A stretch of 32,481 nucleotides of DNA from Borrelia sp. P9F1 (GCF_030436115.1 NZ_CP129409.1:1-32481); one strand, 5' to 3'. Shown: positions 16,518-24,238, counted from the stretch's first letter. Program-made: numbers and translations. The notes: generated by a model not told the origin, from the letters alone.

Positions 16518-16522
16518 CCTGA
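16409..16522 (+). CDS. Micro-ORF made by the scaffold-end duplication
   Basis: This 37-residue ORF starts at the ATG overlapping the scaffold stop, behind a run of six G. It has an aromatic N-terminus (MFDLFLFYFSKKFSRK) and the duplicated scaffold tail NNTKAQRHKERW, then WVAHA. Its stop overlaps the next start. If translated it would carry the same C-terminal peptide as the scaffold and might compete for its binding partner; it may equally be only a coupling leader. Confidence 0.35.
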   Translation: MFDLFLFYFSKKFSRKTEFVNNTKAQRHKERWWVAHA

Positions 16523-17027
16523 TTTTGATTTTACATCAATTGAGAAGAGATTCATCCTAGGTTGTGACCATAAGAGTGGATTAAATCAGACTGAAACTGC
16601 AGTAGTTGATGTTAACTCTGACATAATACAGCCTGGCATGCCAGTGCTTGCAACTGGCAAATCAAGCCCAATGGGTGACATATTAGTCAAGGCACCCTCC
16701 TCTGCGGGTAATGGGAACTGCAGCGTGCGTGGGTTTGCATTAAAGAAAACCAATATTAGTTCACATGAGAATCCAGACTACTTCCCAGGAGAAATGATCC
16801 CTGTTAGAAGATTTGGTGAGGTCGTAGTTAAGGTTGACAATGGCTGGGCTGACCCTAAAATTGGTGACTTTGTTTTTCTAAAGGCAGAAAAACTAGTCAA
16901 GGACGGCAAGGGTGCGGTGCAGGTTGGCAGGGTTAAAGACACTGACCCGCGTGATAAGAAGGTCATTTTACTAGATATTAACATCGGTGCAGAGTATGAG
17001 TCCAGCGGTAGCCGTAAGTTTTCTTAA
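16515..17027 (+). CDS. DUF228-like head decoration protein
   Basis: A 170-residue beta-rich protein. Features are an N-terminal stretch MPDFDFTSIEKRFILGCD, a Gly/Pro/Val-rich body (IQPGMPVLATGKSSPMGD), and the barrel-like DNGWADPKIGDFVFLKAEK. It resembles Borrelia DUF228 proteins and, in layout, the small decoration or stabilising proteins encoded just before the major capsid gene in many phages. The start uses the duplicated GGTGGG...ATG junction. The role is inferred from position and fold type. Confidence 0.7.
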   Translation: MPDFDFTSIEKRFILGCDHKSGLNQTETAVVDVNSDIIQPGMPVLATGKSSPMGDILVKAPSSAGNGNCSVRGFALKKTNISSHENPDYFPGEMIPVRRFGEVVVKVDNGWADPKIGDFVFLKAEKLVKDGKGAVQVGRVKDTDPRDKKVILLDINIGAEYESSGSRKFS

Positions 17028-17092
17028 AAGCTTATTTATAAAAACCTAAAAACATCTTTAATTTAAGAAATTAATTTAAAAGGAGAGCAACC

Positions 17093-17155
17093 ATGCTAAG
17101 TATTTTCATAAAAGATATAAGTATTGAAAAGCAAACAATAGGAGAGGGACAATGA
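17093..17155 (+). CDS. Leader micro-ORF coupled to the capsid gene
   Basis: A 20-residue ORF (MLSIFIKDISIEKQTIGEGQ) has its own AAGGAGAG site, and its TGA overlaps the capsid ATG as ATGA. The capsid gene has a further GGAGAGGG inside this ORF. Ribosomes finishing the leader could reinitiate at the capsid start, raising output of the most abundant protein. The opening SIF is shared with the capsid start, hinting at a local duplication. Confidence 0.45.
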   Translation: MLSIFIKDISIEKQTIGEGQ

Positions 17156-17982
17156 GTCGAAGTATTTTCACAGAAGCAAGCGGTACCTATAGCGGTGACA
17201 TACTACAGCTTGCAAAAGATGGCCTTGAGGAGTTTGTTCCATACAAGGTAATAAACAGGAGTGAGCTCAGGCAAGGGTATTATGTTGCACGCAGGGCTAC
17301 CCTTGAACACAACGTTACTTCAAATTTCGGCGATTATAACAATGAGATTGGCAGAAGCAGCTTCTCTTTTGCAGAGGTAGCATACAAGATGCACGTATTT
17401 GATACGGTACAACGCATTGCTTTAAAGGATCTAATGTATGGATCTGTTTCAGAAGAGGAGGTTAAAGCTAATCTTGAACTTGGTCTTATGAAGGATGCAT
17501 ACCACTCAATTATTTTTGGCAAGCCTCACATTAAGATGGAGGGGATCGCCACCCTTACAGGCAGAAGCAGCATTAAAGTAGCATCAGTTACTAGTGGATA
17601 TACCCTGCATGATAGTGTTGTGCTTGCAAAGCGCGAGTCGGAGAAACATAAGGAGAAACTAGATGGGATTTATCACCTACTGCTGCCACATGCATACTCA
17701 CACCTACTAGCAGATCTTTATAGCGAACCGCAATACATTAAGATTAAGAAATCACTTGAGGATGACCATAATATTTTAACCTCAGTCTTTAAGGGACTCA
17801 CGCACCCGATTCTTTATGAACCCAATCCAGAGGTAATGTTTGTTCCAATGATACCCGAAATATTCTTTAGAAGATTTTCAGCTCCAGATGGCGATTACAT
17901 TCACGCCTCAATGGAATCAGCAGGTGTTATTCACTTCCAACCAGCCGAAGTAGTTGAGATCGAGATTACTAAGGGCCCGTAG
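17152..17982 (+). CDS. Major capsid protein candidate
   Basis: The 276-residue protein starts at ATG 17152 behind GGAGAGGG. It has an N-terminal arm (MSRSIFTEASGTYSGDI), a long helix-rich centre (SVSEEEVKANLELGLMKDA), and a beta-strand-rich C-terminal half ending VIHFQPAEVVEIEITKGP. It follows portal, scaffold and decoration genes in the canonical head order, has no internal stop, and the length suits a small HK97-fold shell protein. No proteolytic domain is visible. The assignment rests on order and fold-type features. Confidence 0.7.
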   Translation: MSRSIFTEASGTYSGDILQLAKDGLEEFVPYKVINRSELRQGYYVARRATLEHNVTSNFGDYNNEIGRSSFSFAEVAYKMHVFDTVQRIALKDLMYGSVSEEEVKANLELGLMKDAYHSIIFGKPHIKMEGIATLTGRSSIKVASVTSGYTLHDSVVLAKRESEKHKEKLDGIYHLLLPHAYSHLLADLYSEPQYIKIKKSLEDDHNILTSVFKGLTHPILYEPNPEVMFVPMIPEIFFRRFSAPDGDYIHASMESAGVIHFQPAEVVEIEITKGP

Positions 17983-18006
17983 TTGACAAACATAGGGAGG
18001 GCTTGT

Positions 18007-18390
18007 TTGAGAGTGGAAGCATTGGAAATACAGGGCATCACCTGGGATGAGTGGCTAGAGCTTTGGATCGCAAACACGCAGATTGAGTATCTTGCAAACG
18101 AGTGCAGCAAGGATGGCGTGATACAAATACCTGAGCAGCTTAAAGGTGAGCTTACAGAAGTGCTGCGTTATGCAACCTCAATTTTATCACTATACAGGAT
18201 CACAAGTAGCGTTGCGTACAAAAACTGGCTACTAATTCTACTAGATGTCGTCTACTCAGAAGTTTTTCATGTAAGGTGCAGCAAGGCTGGCCAGCAGAAT
18301 TGTAGACTCAGGCAGCTGCTTTTACAACTCGACTTTCTATTCCAAAGAGTCGACACAAGACCATTCCTAGATATTGGGTCCTTCTGTTAA
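18007..18390 (+). CDS. Head-tail connector-like protein
   Basis: The frame opens at 17983, but TTG 18007 lies six bases after AGGGAGG (17994-18000), giving 127 residues beginning LRVEALEIQGITWDEW. It is helical with Leu-rich segments (LRYATSILSLYRI, RQLLLQLDFLFQ). Genes of this size directly after the capsid gene usually encode head-completion adaptors that join portal to tail. No specific family is recognised. Only one such gene lies here where two to four are usual, so neighbours may have been deleted. Confidence 0.55.
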   Translation: MRVEALEIQGITWDEWLELWIANTQIEYLANECSKDGVIQIPEQLKGELTEVLRYATSILSLYRITSSVAYKNWLLILLDVVYSEVFHVRCSKAGQQNCRLRQLLLQLDFLFQRVDTRPFLDIGSFC

Positions 18391-18552
18391 AGAAGTCCAA
18401 TATTAAGTTAAGAATGAGTTGATAGCAAAAAGAAATTTAAAGGTATGGGTACCAAGAAAAGATGAGGAGGTTGGAGGAGAAATAGCAGAAGAATAGCAGT
18501 GATTTAAATGTTTCGTGTAGCGATTTTAAAAAACAAGAGGTTAGAGATAAAA
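18391..18552 (+). other. Possible remnant of deleted head-tail genes
   Basis: No intact gene. A short frame reads LIAKRNLKVWVPRKDEEVGG and ends at a TAG within the segment; it looks like genuine protein sequence cut at its N-terminus. Further on, an ATG at 18508 lies in frame with the tail gene but lacks an RBS. Confidence 0.3.
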
Positions 18553-19380
18553 ATGGCAGAACAAAAGTTAAAGATACCCTCAGGGGCAGTGTTGGCAGCA
18601 GTCAATATTGATAAATTTAAGTGGTGCTTTAAAGGTAGTGATATTAAGAACAATGGGGACGATGTTGTTGATCCTAAGGATTTAGTTGTAAAGGACTTAC
18701 CGCTTACTACCAAGCAGCCCTCAAAATGGAAATCAATTAAAGAGTGTGTGTTTAAGGTTAAGAAACTAGGAGAGGATTCAAAACTCACAACATCGTATGA
18801 CCTTAGAGAAGGTGGTGTGCTTTATTATGAACAAAAATCACTCTTTGATGACCTTAAAGAAGCACTAGGTAAGAACGATGAGATCGAGGTGCTGCTTATG
18901 CGCACGTACTGCCTTGGCTACTCATACAATGTCAACTCAGTAAAAGCAACAGAGACACTCAAGACAACATGTGGTTCAATCTCAGCTATAGGAAAACAAC
19001 CAGAACACACAGTTGAGTTCTCAGGGTACTCTGTACGAGAAACTGTAGAGAACAAAGAAGAACTGCTTGAAACCTACATTGAGCGCTCACACTTCCCAAC
19101 CATGGATATTGTAAAAAATGGGAGTAAGAACGGTAGTTATGAGATAGGCAAGCTTAAGAGGCCTGCAAATTATGAATTCGTGGTGCTTCTAGTCAATCAG
19201 ATACAAAGTCTTAATCAGCGTACCAAGTTTAGCGTAGCAGAAGGACAGATTGCAACATTTAATCCAGCACAGGACTTATCAAACCAGAAGATCGACCTTA
19301 AGTGTCAGGTAACACTTTCTAAACCATTAGTATCGCTATCTTATGACTACATAGAAGGCGCTGTGTTTTTCGAGATTTAA
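18553..19380 (+). CDS. Major tail (tube) protein candidate
   Basis: A 275-residue protein starting MAEQKLKIPSGAVLAAVN. The frame extends to ATG 18508 but only 18553 has a purine-rich AGAGG upstream and a typical N-terminus. Beta-strand patterns dominate (DAVFFEI-type ending GAVFFEI, and VEFSGYSVRETVENKEE mid-protein) with a Gly/Lys-rich loop. It sits right before the tail-chaperone pair and tape measure, exactly where long-tailed phages encode the tail tube protein. The gene is intact. Confidence 0.65.
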   Translation: MAEQKLKIPSGAVLAAVNIDKFKWCFKGSDIKNNGDDVVDPKDLVVKDLPLTTKQPSKWKSIKECVFKVKKLGEDSKLTTSYDLREGGVLYYEQKSLFDDLKEALGKNDEIEVLLMRTYCLGYSYNVNSVKATETLKTTCGSISAIGKQPEHTVEFSGYSVRETVENKEELLETYIERSHFPTMDIVKNGSKNGSYEIGKLKRPANYEFVVLLVNQIQSLNQRTKFSVAEGQIATFNPAQDLSNQKIDLKCQVTLSKPLVSLSYDYIEGAVFFEI

Positions 19381-19402
19381 TTTAAAGCAAAAAGGAGGCA
19401 AT

Positions 19403-19921
19403 ATGATAATTAATGTTAATTTAACAGGCAGGGTACCCATTCCCTACATCCCATCATATATAAGAAATGGTAAGGATTTTAATACAAAGTCGGAAGCAAA
19501 GGAAGTAAAGGAAGCAAAGGAAGCTGAGGACAGCCAAGCATATATCATACTTGAGAATATTGACTATGGGTTTATGGAGAGACTTAAAGCGAGGCAAATA
19601 CAAATACTACAAGACATTAAGAAGGGAGGTGGTGAGCATGATTCTGCAGGTGTTGCTGCAGCAACTGAAGCCCAGATGAAATATGTTCGTCAAGTATGGA
19701 GGGAGCATGTAGCAGGGTTTACAGGTCTTTTTGATCAAACAGGCAAGCTTGTTACAAAAGAAATGGTCGAGAGCGATGCAATACTTCTAGATGATATGCT
19801 GCTTAACATATCACTTGAACTTGGCAATCTAGCCTCAACACTAAGGGCAGAGCGTTGCCTAAAAAAGTCGAGCTTGCAGTCCAGTACATCGCAAAGCGTG
19901 AGCACTACAGTAACGTCTTAA
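19403..19921 (+). CDS. Tail assembly chaperone, short product (gpG-like)
   Basis: The 172-residue product starts at ATG 19403 behind AAGGAGG. It lies between the tail tube gene and the tape measure, the usual place of tail assembly chaperones, which coat the tape measure during tail building. The protein is helical with a Lys/Glu-rich stretch (about residues 30-45). At 19861-19867 the frame reads A AAA AAG in phase, and a -1 shift there moves into the next ORF. In lambda, gpG and gpGT arise this way. Unshifted ribosomes add 17 Ser/Thr-rich residues and stop at 19919-19921. Function is inferred from position and the shift signal. Confidence 0.65.
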   Translation: MIINVNLTGRVPIPYIPSYIRNGKDFNTKSEAKEVKEAKEAEDSQAYIILENIDYGFMERLKARQIQILQDIKKGGGEHDSAGVAAATEAQMKYVRQVWREHVAGFTGLFDQTGKLVTKEMVESDAILLDDMLLNISLELGNLASTLRAERCLKKSSLQSSTSQSVSTTVTS

Positions 19922-20157
19922 GGTATGCAGACAAAATTAATTCAGAGTTTATATCAGAGATGAAGAGTGAGCTGGACTGGATTGCTTCCAATGAGACTGC
20001 CATTTCATATTTGATTAATCTAGCATTAGTGTCAAGAGCTACAGGTAGCCTACCTGAGGCTGGAGGTCTTTTTAATCAAAATTACTGGTTCGTTCTAGTT
20101 CTAAATGAACTTGCAATTTATATTGAACTACAAAAAGGTGAAAGCCTGAATGAATAA
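19855..20157 (+). CDS. Tail assembly chaperone, frameshift extension (gpT-like)
   Basis: This frame is open from TTG 19855 to TAA 20155-20157. The TTG has no Shine-Dalgarno sequence, so the frame is best read as the -1 extension of the preceding gene: after the heptamer the fusion continues VELAVQYIAKREHYSNVL. The fusion product would be about 251 residues. The extension is helical (ELDWIASNETAISYLINLAL, then YWFVLVLNELAIYIELQKGE), like the T domains that bind the tail tube. A plain indel in a decaying gene is the alternative, since neighbours are broken. Confidence 0.65.
   Translation: MPKKVELAVQYIAKREHYSNVLRYADKINSEFISEMKSELDWIASNETAISYLINLALVSRATGSLPEAGGLFNQNYWFVLVLNELAIYIELQKGESLNE
19861..19867 (+). 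promoter_or_regulatory. Programmed -1 frameshift heptamer A AAA AAG
   Basis: In the upstream frame the codons are CTA AAA AAG, so the heptamer sits as A-AAA-AAG, one of the most efficient bacterial slippery sequences. The upstream frame is 2 modulo 3 and the downstream frame 1 modulo 3, which is exactly a -1 step. The downstream frame has no independent RBS. The overlap around the site is 67 bases. Confidence 0.7.
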
Positions 20158-20217
20158 TTGGTATTCGAATCTTTTGGATTTAAATCTTTTGAATTCGAAT
20201 CATTCGACTTCTACTAG
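20158..20217 (+). repeat. Short pentapeptide-type repeat before the tape measure
   Basis: About three degenerate 15-base units occur in a row. In the frame starting TTG 20158 they read VFESFGFKSFEFESFDFY and end at TAG 20215-20217. It may be the true N-terminus of the tape measure gene, or a deletion scar, because good tape-measure sequence begins in another frame only a few bases later. Confidence 0.5.
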
Positions 20218-22156
20218 CCAGCGAGGCTGGTGTGGGTGGTGAGGCCTTGTTTAGAATGGCTAGTGAGGGCAAGCTCGGGTTTAATGATTTAAATAGTGCC
20301 TTGCAAAAGGCTACTGCTGAGGGTGGCAAGTTTTACAAAAACACCGCTCGCGAGGCTCGCACCCTTAAGCAGTCACAAGAACAGACTGCTAAGATGAGTG
20401 AGAAGCTGTTTCTTCAAATAGGACAGGCACTAGAACCCATGATGATGGGGTTTGAGAAGGTAAAACAGTTCCTAATAGTAGGCGTGCTGACGCCTATTGT
20501 TAAAATAACAGGAGCCGTACTATCGCTTTACGCTAAGCTTGTACAGATTGCAGGTTATATCGTAGGTAAGTATGTAGAGGCACTCAAGATGGCCTTCAGA
20601 CCAATCATCGCTCTTTTTACTAAAGTGGGTGAGCTTGCAGGCAAGTTATGGGGTTCTGTTTCTCAATTTTTAGGGCTTTCTAGTAAGAAGAGTGAGGAAG
20701 AGGAGAAGGCAGAGGAGCCTTCTAGAGTTAAGAAATACGACCCAAAAGCTATAGCAGATTATGATAAGCAAATGATGCAGGATTATGAAGAGCTGCAGAA
20801 GAAAATATTTAAGATGAAGCGTGACATTCATCTTAAACCCTATGAAGAGCAGCTTAAGGCTACCCGGCAAGATGAGGCATTCATTAACGAACGCAATAAG
20901 GAATTCCTTGCTAAGTACAGTGCAAGCTTTGATAACTTAAATGAAGCAAATCAGAAAACACTAGCGGGTATTGAGAAAATTGTTAGTGATTTTGCACAAG
21001 CTAATCATGATTTTGTAAATGCCCATAAGGATCTAAAAGCAGCCCTTGCAGAAAAGGAACGAGAAATATTAACACTCCCTTATAGGGAGCAGGAAAGGGC
21101 TACCCGTAAATTAGCTGAGGAAGCTAATGCTCGCAATAAAGAATTCTTTGCTAAATATATAGCGGGCAGTTTAGCAGACTTAATGAACAAAGCAGGCAAG
21201 TAGTTGTCGCGATGCAGCGTGAGGTTAATGAATTTGAAAAGAGTGCTCCTGACAGGTCATTTGCTGATTCATACAAGGCACTACAAGACAAAATTAGAGA
21301 TATTAAGTACCAACTTGCATTACTACCAGAGGATGCTCATGGGCGCGCTAGCCTTAAGATACAACAAGAGATAGCTAACATGTATCGCGAGTTTAGCGAT
21401 GCTCACAAGAGTGAGTTTGAAAAGCTCAATGATACTAATAAGAATGCCCTGCTTTCTGCTGCACAGCAGGCACGCAAGGCTAGCCAGGATTGGTTTGCAA
21501 CCATTCAAGCGTTACTTGCAAGTCTTGCAGGCTCCGTAAGTAAGGTTTTAACACAAGATTTAGGAAAGGCTTTTGCACAAAACACCGCCAAGGGTACAGA
21601 CGCTTTTATCGCATCTGCAGTTGATGTTTCAAAAGACTTAGTATCAAGCCTTGGTGTATGGGGTCAGATGGCTGTAGCCATTTTTGATTTTACCGTGGGT
21701 ATATTTAAGGGAATAGAAGCTAATGCTATAGCTGAGATTGAAAAGAGGCGCGATTAGGAATTAGAGCGGCTTGCTAAGCAGAGTGAAGTTGAGCTTATGC
21801 GTATCGAGGAGGGGTTTAATCGTGAAATTAATATGCGAAAGGAAAAGCTTTCTAAACTGGATGAGCAGTACAATAAGGAAATTGAATTCTTAAAGCAAGC
21901 ACAGAGCAAGGGTCAAATATCAGGAGAGGAGTTTCAGAAGCGCTTAGCTAGTGTACAACAGGAGTACCAGACCAAGCGTGCTGCACAACAAGAGGCCATT
22001 ACAACTCAGGAGACATAAAAGAAGATTGAAGAGGAGCGTAGTCGTAAGCTTACTAGCCTTGAAGAGGAGAGAATTAAAGCTCAAACTGAGTTTGATAAAA
22101 TTAGTGCCTCATGGTGGTATTGGAGTAAGCAAACAGATCTAGATAAGCCTCCATAG
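20193..22156 (+). pseudogene. Tail tape measure gene, decayed
   Basis: Coding sequence begins abruptly (ASEAGVGGEALFRMASEGKL, the end of a tape-measure N-terminal domain), so the front of the gene is lost. A hydrophobic segment follows (IVGVLTPIVKITGAVLSLYA), then long coiled coils with repeats of about 120 residues (DxxYEELQ, PYEEQLKATRQDEAF and PYREQERATRKLAEEA). Lesions: a one-base loss near 21200 (GGCAAG then TAGTTG; restoring one G gives KVVVAMQREV), TAG 21755-21757 and TAA 22016-22018, both in the continuing frame. The tail ends KQTDLDKPP at TAG 22154-22156. It cannot give a working tape measure. In tailed phages this protein sets tail length. Confidence 0.8.
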
Positions 22157-22218
22157 ATAAAAATAGCAATAAATAAAGATATAGAAGATAAGTAATAAAA
22201 AAATTGCCAAGAGAAGTG
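22154..22218 (+). repeat. Direct repeat copy 1 (paired with 25536-25589)
   Basis: Begins at the tape measure stop codon with TAGATA, shares AATAGCAATAAATAA and then AAATTG-CAAGAGAAGTG with the copy at 25536-25589; the middle differs by an 11-base gap. The two copies have the same orientation and bracket the ParA/PF49 segment plus one lipoprotein gene (about 3.3 kb). Confidence 0.7.
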
Positions 22219-22632
22219 CAGGAAATAACGAATTAATTCTAAAATTATCAAAACACGTCACTAAGTTTTTTCTGGATGGATAATAAAGTATTATAATCAG
22301 GGATACAGCTTGCATCTCCATCAGTATCTTAAATATTACTACAGCCTTCTTTGTGACCACCAAGGCCACCTGTTTTTAAAATTAATTCTTTTTATCTGTT
22401 CTCATGCTAATCAATCTGCCTCAAGTCATTGGTATTTGTTTAGTTTCATGCCCCGAGACAGCTTAATTAGATTTTATTATTTACAGGTATGTTTTATTAA
22501 AATAATACTAGAGAGATCCTATTTGTATATAAGTCTTCAACAATACACTGAGCCAAATGTATTAAAAATTTAAAAAAAGATATACTGATACAGTTATTAT
22601 CAATAAATCTTAAAGATAGGAGGATAAAAAAA
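22219..22632. other. Intergenic region before ParA
   Basis: About 410 bases with no credible gene. It carries the minus-strand TGACGTGTT box (22252-22260) and AT-rich sequence up to the ParA RBS (ATAGGAGGAT, about 22615-22624). Confidence 0.4.
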
Positions 22633-23406
22633 TTGAGTACCAAGAAAGTACCTAGGGTCATATCAATAGCAAGCATTAAGGGTGGTGTTGGGAAGAGCAC
22701 AACTTGTTTAATACTCGCTAAATTAATAGCACAACAACATAAAGTTTTGCTTATCGATATGGACACACAAGCTTCCATTACTAGTTATTATGGCGACCAA
22801 TTAAAGGCGAGGAAGATTCATGTGCCCACATTTAACACATATGAAATGCTAAAAGGAGAACTGCTTGCGGATAGTGCTGTAGTAAATGTGTATCAAAATA
22901 TTGATATAATTCCTAGCTATTATAGCTTACAAGATTTTGTAAAATATTGTTGGCAAAGTAAGGTTATTACATTTGAAGAAGCACAATTTTTCTTAAAAGA
23001 TGCAATGCAAAACTTAACAAAAGAATATGATTATATTTTAATTGATAACCCACCATCATCAGATATTCTTTTAACCAATTCTCTTTTTGTTAGTGATTAC
23101 GTAATCACACCAGTCGTGTGTGAATTATGGACGTTTGAAAGTTTAGAACTTATTTACGCTCAGGTTCATGACATATTAAAATTAGACATCCCAATATATA
23201 TAGTAGTAACTAGATTTAAGAAGAGAAGCACTTACAGGTATTTTTATAATGAATTTATTAAAAGGGACAACTTTTTGGGTGTTGTATCAGAGAGGGAAAG
23301 TTTAAATAAAAGTATTTTTTCTAAGATCGATTTTGATATGACATGTGATTATGTGGGGGAATATCAAACAATTTGGAATAATTTTATATCGAAAACGGAT
23401 AGATGA
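22633..23406 (+). CDS. parA: ParA-family partition ATPase (PF32)
   Basis: The 257-residue protein starts at TTG 22633 behind AGGAGG. It has the deviant Walker A motif IKGGVGKSTT (about residues 15-24), the Walker A' segment LLIDMDTQAS, and the Walker B strand YDYILIDNPPS. These are the hallmarks of ParA/MinD ATPases. Borrelia PF32 proteins segregate plasmids and define incompatibility groups, acting on the nucleoid with a partner. It is followed by PF49 after a palindrome. The usual neighbours PF57/PF50 are not here but 15.5 kb to the left, on the opposite strand. Confidence 0.95.
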   Translation: MSTKKVPRVISIASIKGGVGKSTTCLILAKLIAQQHKVLLIDMDTQASITSYYGDQLKARKIHVPTFNTYEMLKGELLADSAVVNVYQNIDIIPSYYSLQDFVKYCWQSKVITFEEAQFFLKDAMQNLTKEYDYILIDNPPSSDILLTNSLFVSDYVITPVVCELWTFESLELIYAQVHDILKLDIPIYIVVTRFKKRSTYRYFYNEFIKRDNFLGVVSERESLNKSIFSKIDFDMTCDYVGEYQTIWNNFISKTDR

Positions 23407-23419
23407 TTAATAGAATACC

Positions 23420-23449
23420 TATAAATTTTACACGCGTGTAAAATTTATA
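23420..23449. promoter_or_regulatory. Perfect 30-bp palindrome (parS/operator candidate)
   Basis: The half-site TATAAATTTTACACG is followed immediately by its exact reverse complement, with no loop and no T-run, so it is poorly suited to termination and well suited to binding a symmetric protein. It abuts a promoter-like TTGACA at 23451. It may be the partition site or the operator at which PF49 or ParA acts. Confidence 0.7.
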
Positions 23450-23450
23450 T

Positions 23451-23480
23451 TTGACATAATTCACATATATTTAATATATT
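23451..23480 (+). promoter_or_regulatory. Promoter for PF49
   Basis: A consensus -35 TTGACA (23451-23456) is 18 bases from TATATT (23475-23480), and the gene's RBS and ATG follow 20-30 bases later. It sits directly after the palindrome, so a protein bound there would overlap or neighbour polymerase. Confidence 0.6.
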
Positions 23481-23506
23481 ATTAATATATTTTAAGGAGT
23501 AATAAT

Positions 23507-24100
23507 ATGGCCCAATTAAAACCCAATATCAGTTTAAGAATAGAAAACCAAGCCTTATATGCAGAGAAGGAAATTAAAGAACAAAGATTAAAAAAACTTA
23601 TGGAAAGGCTAAAGTCATTAACAGTGAAAGATATTAGAACAAAAATAGATATGATTAAGACGGTATTTGAAATATATGATGAGAAATTATACGTAGTTGG
23701 GGGTTATAATAATTTTGTAGAGTTTATAAGGACTTGCGGTACTTCAACCACAAATGCTTATCTTTTTATTAAAATAGGCAAGGCATTAAAAGAAGGGCAT
23801 ATAACAGAACAGGATATTATCGATAGGGGAATAGACCATATAAAGATGATAGTAAAGGAAAATAATTACAAGGCCCTGCAAGAAGGAAAGATAAGGAAGG
23901 ATATTCCATTAAGAATATTAATACCATCAGAAGGTACATATTCTTATTTTAAGTCAAATACTAAATTTACTTCTTATGCATTAGACAGAATTTATAGGGA
24001 GCACAGACATTTATTAGATAATTTGTTTTATGAATATAATCTAGAAAAGAAACATAAGAAAAAAATTGATACGGAAGATGTTATTTACACGGAAGAATAA
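23507..24100 (+). CDS. PF49 partition protein
   Basis: A 197-residue basic protein starting at ATG 23507 behind AAGGAG. It has a helix-turn-helix-like centre (YVVGGYNNFVEFIRTCGTS, then TNAYLFIKIGKALKEGHI) and a lysine-rich C-terminus (LEKKHKKKIDTEDVIY). Length, composition and position after PF32 match Borrelia PF49 proteins, thought to be the DNA-binding partner of ParA. In the same frame, after its TAA, another 46 codons stay open, see 24128-24238. Confidence 0.85.
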   Translation: MAQLKPNISLRIENQALYAEKEIKEQRLKKLMERLKSLTVKDIRTKIDMIKTVFEIYDEKLYVVGGYNNFVEFIRTCGTSTTNAYLFIKIGKALKEGHITEQDIIDRGIDHIKMIVKENNYKALQEGKIRKDIPLRILIPSEGTYSYFKSNTKFTSYALDRIYREHRHLLDNLFYEYNLEKKHKKKIDTEDVIYTEE

Positions 24101-24127
24101 GTAGCAAGAGCGGAGGCCTTTGTAGCA

Positions 24128-24238
24128 ATGCAAAACAAATACGAGCAGAGCACACATAACAGAGATCCTGGTCTGCCAATTAATAATAGACTTGTCAAGG
24201 TTAGTTTGAGCAAACAAGCTCTCTTTAGAGGAATGTGA
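24128..24238 (+). CDS. Short ORF in frame after PF49
   Basis: A 36-residue ORF from ATG 24128 (MQNKYEQSTHNRDPGLPINN and on) lies in the frame of PF49 and is reachable by reading its TAA; the nine codons between contain no stop. No RBS stands before the ATG. It may be a lost PF49 C-terminal extension, the start of an otherwise deleted gene, or chance. Confidence 0.25.
   Translation: MQNKYEQSTHNRDPGLPINNRLVKVSLSKQALFRGM

Noticed and set aside
20158-20217. CRISPR or VNTR array
   Set aside because: Only about three degenerate 15-base units without spacers; it reads as a short peptide repeat.
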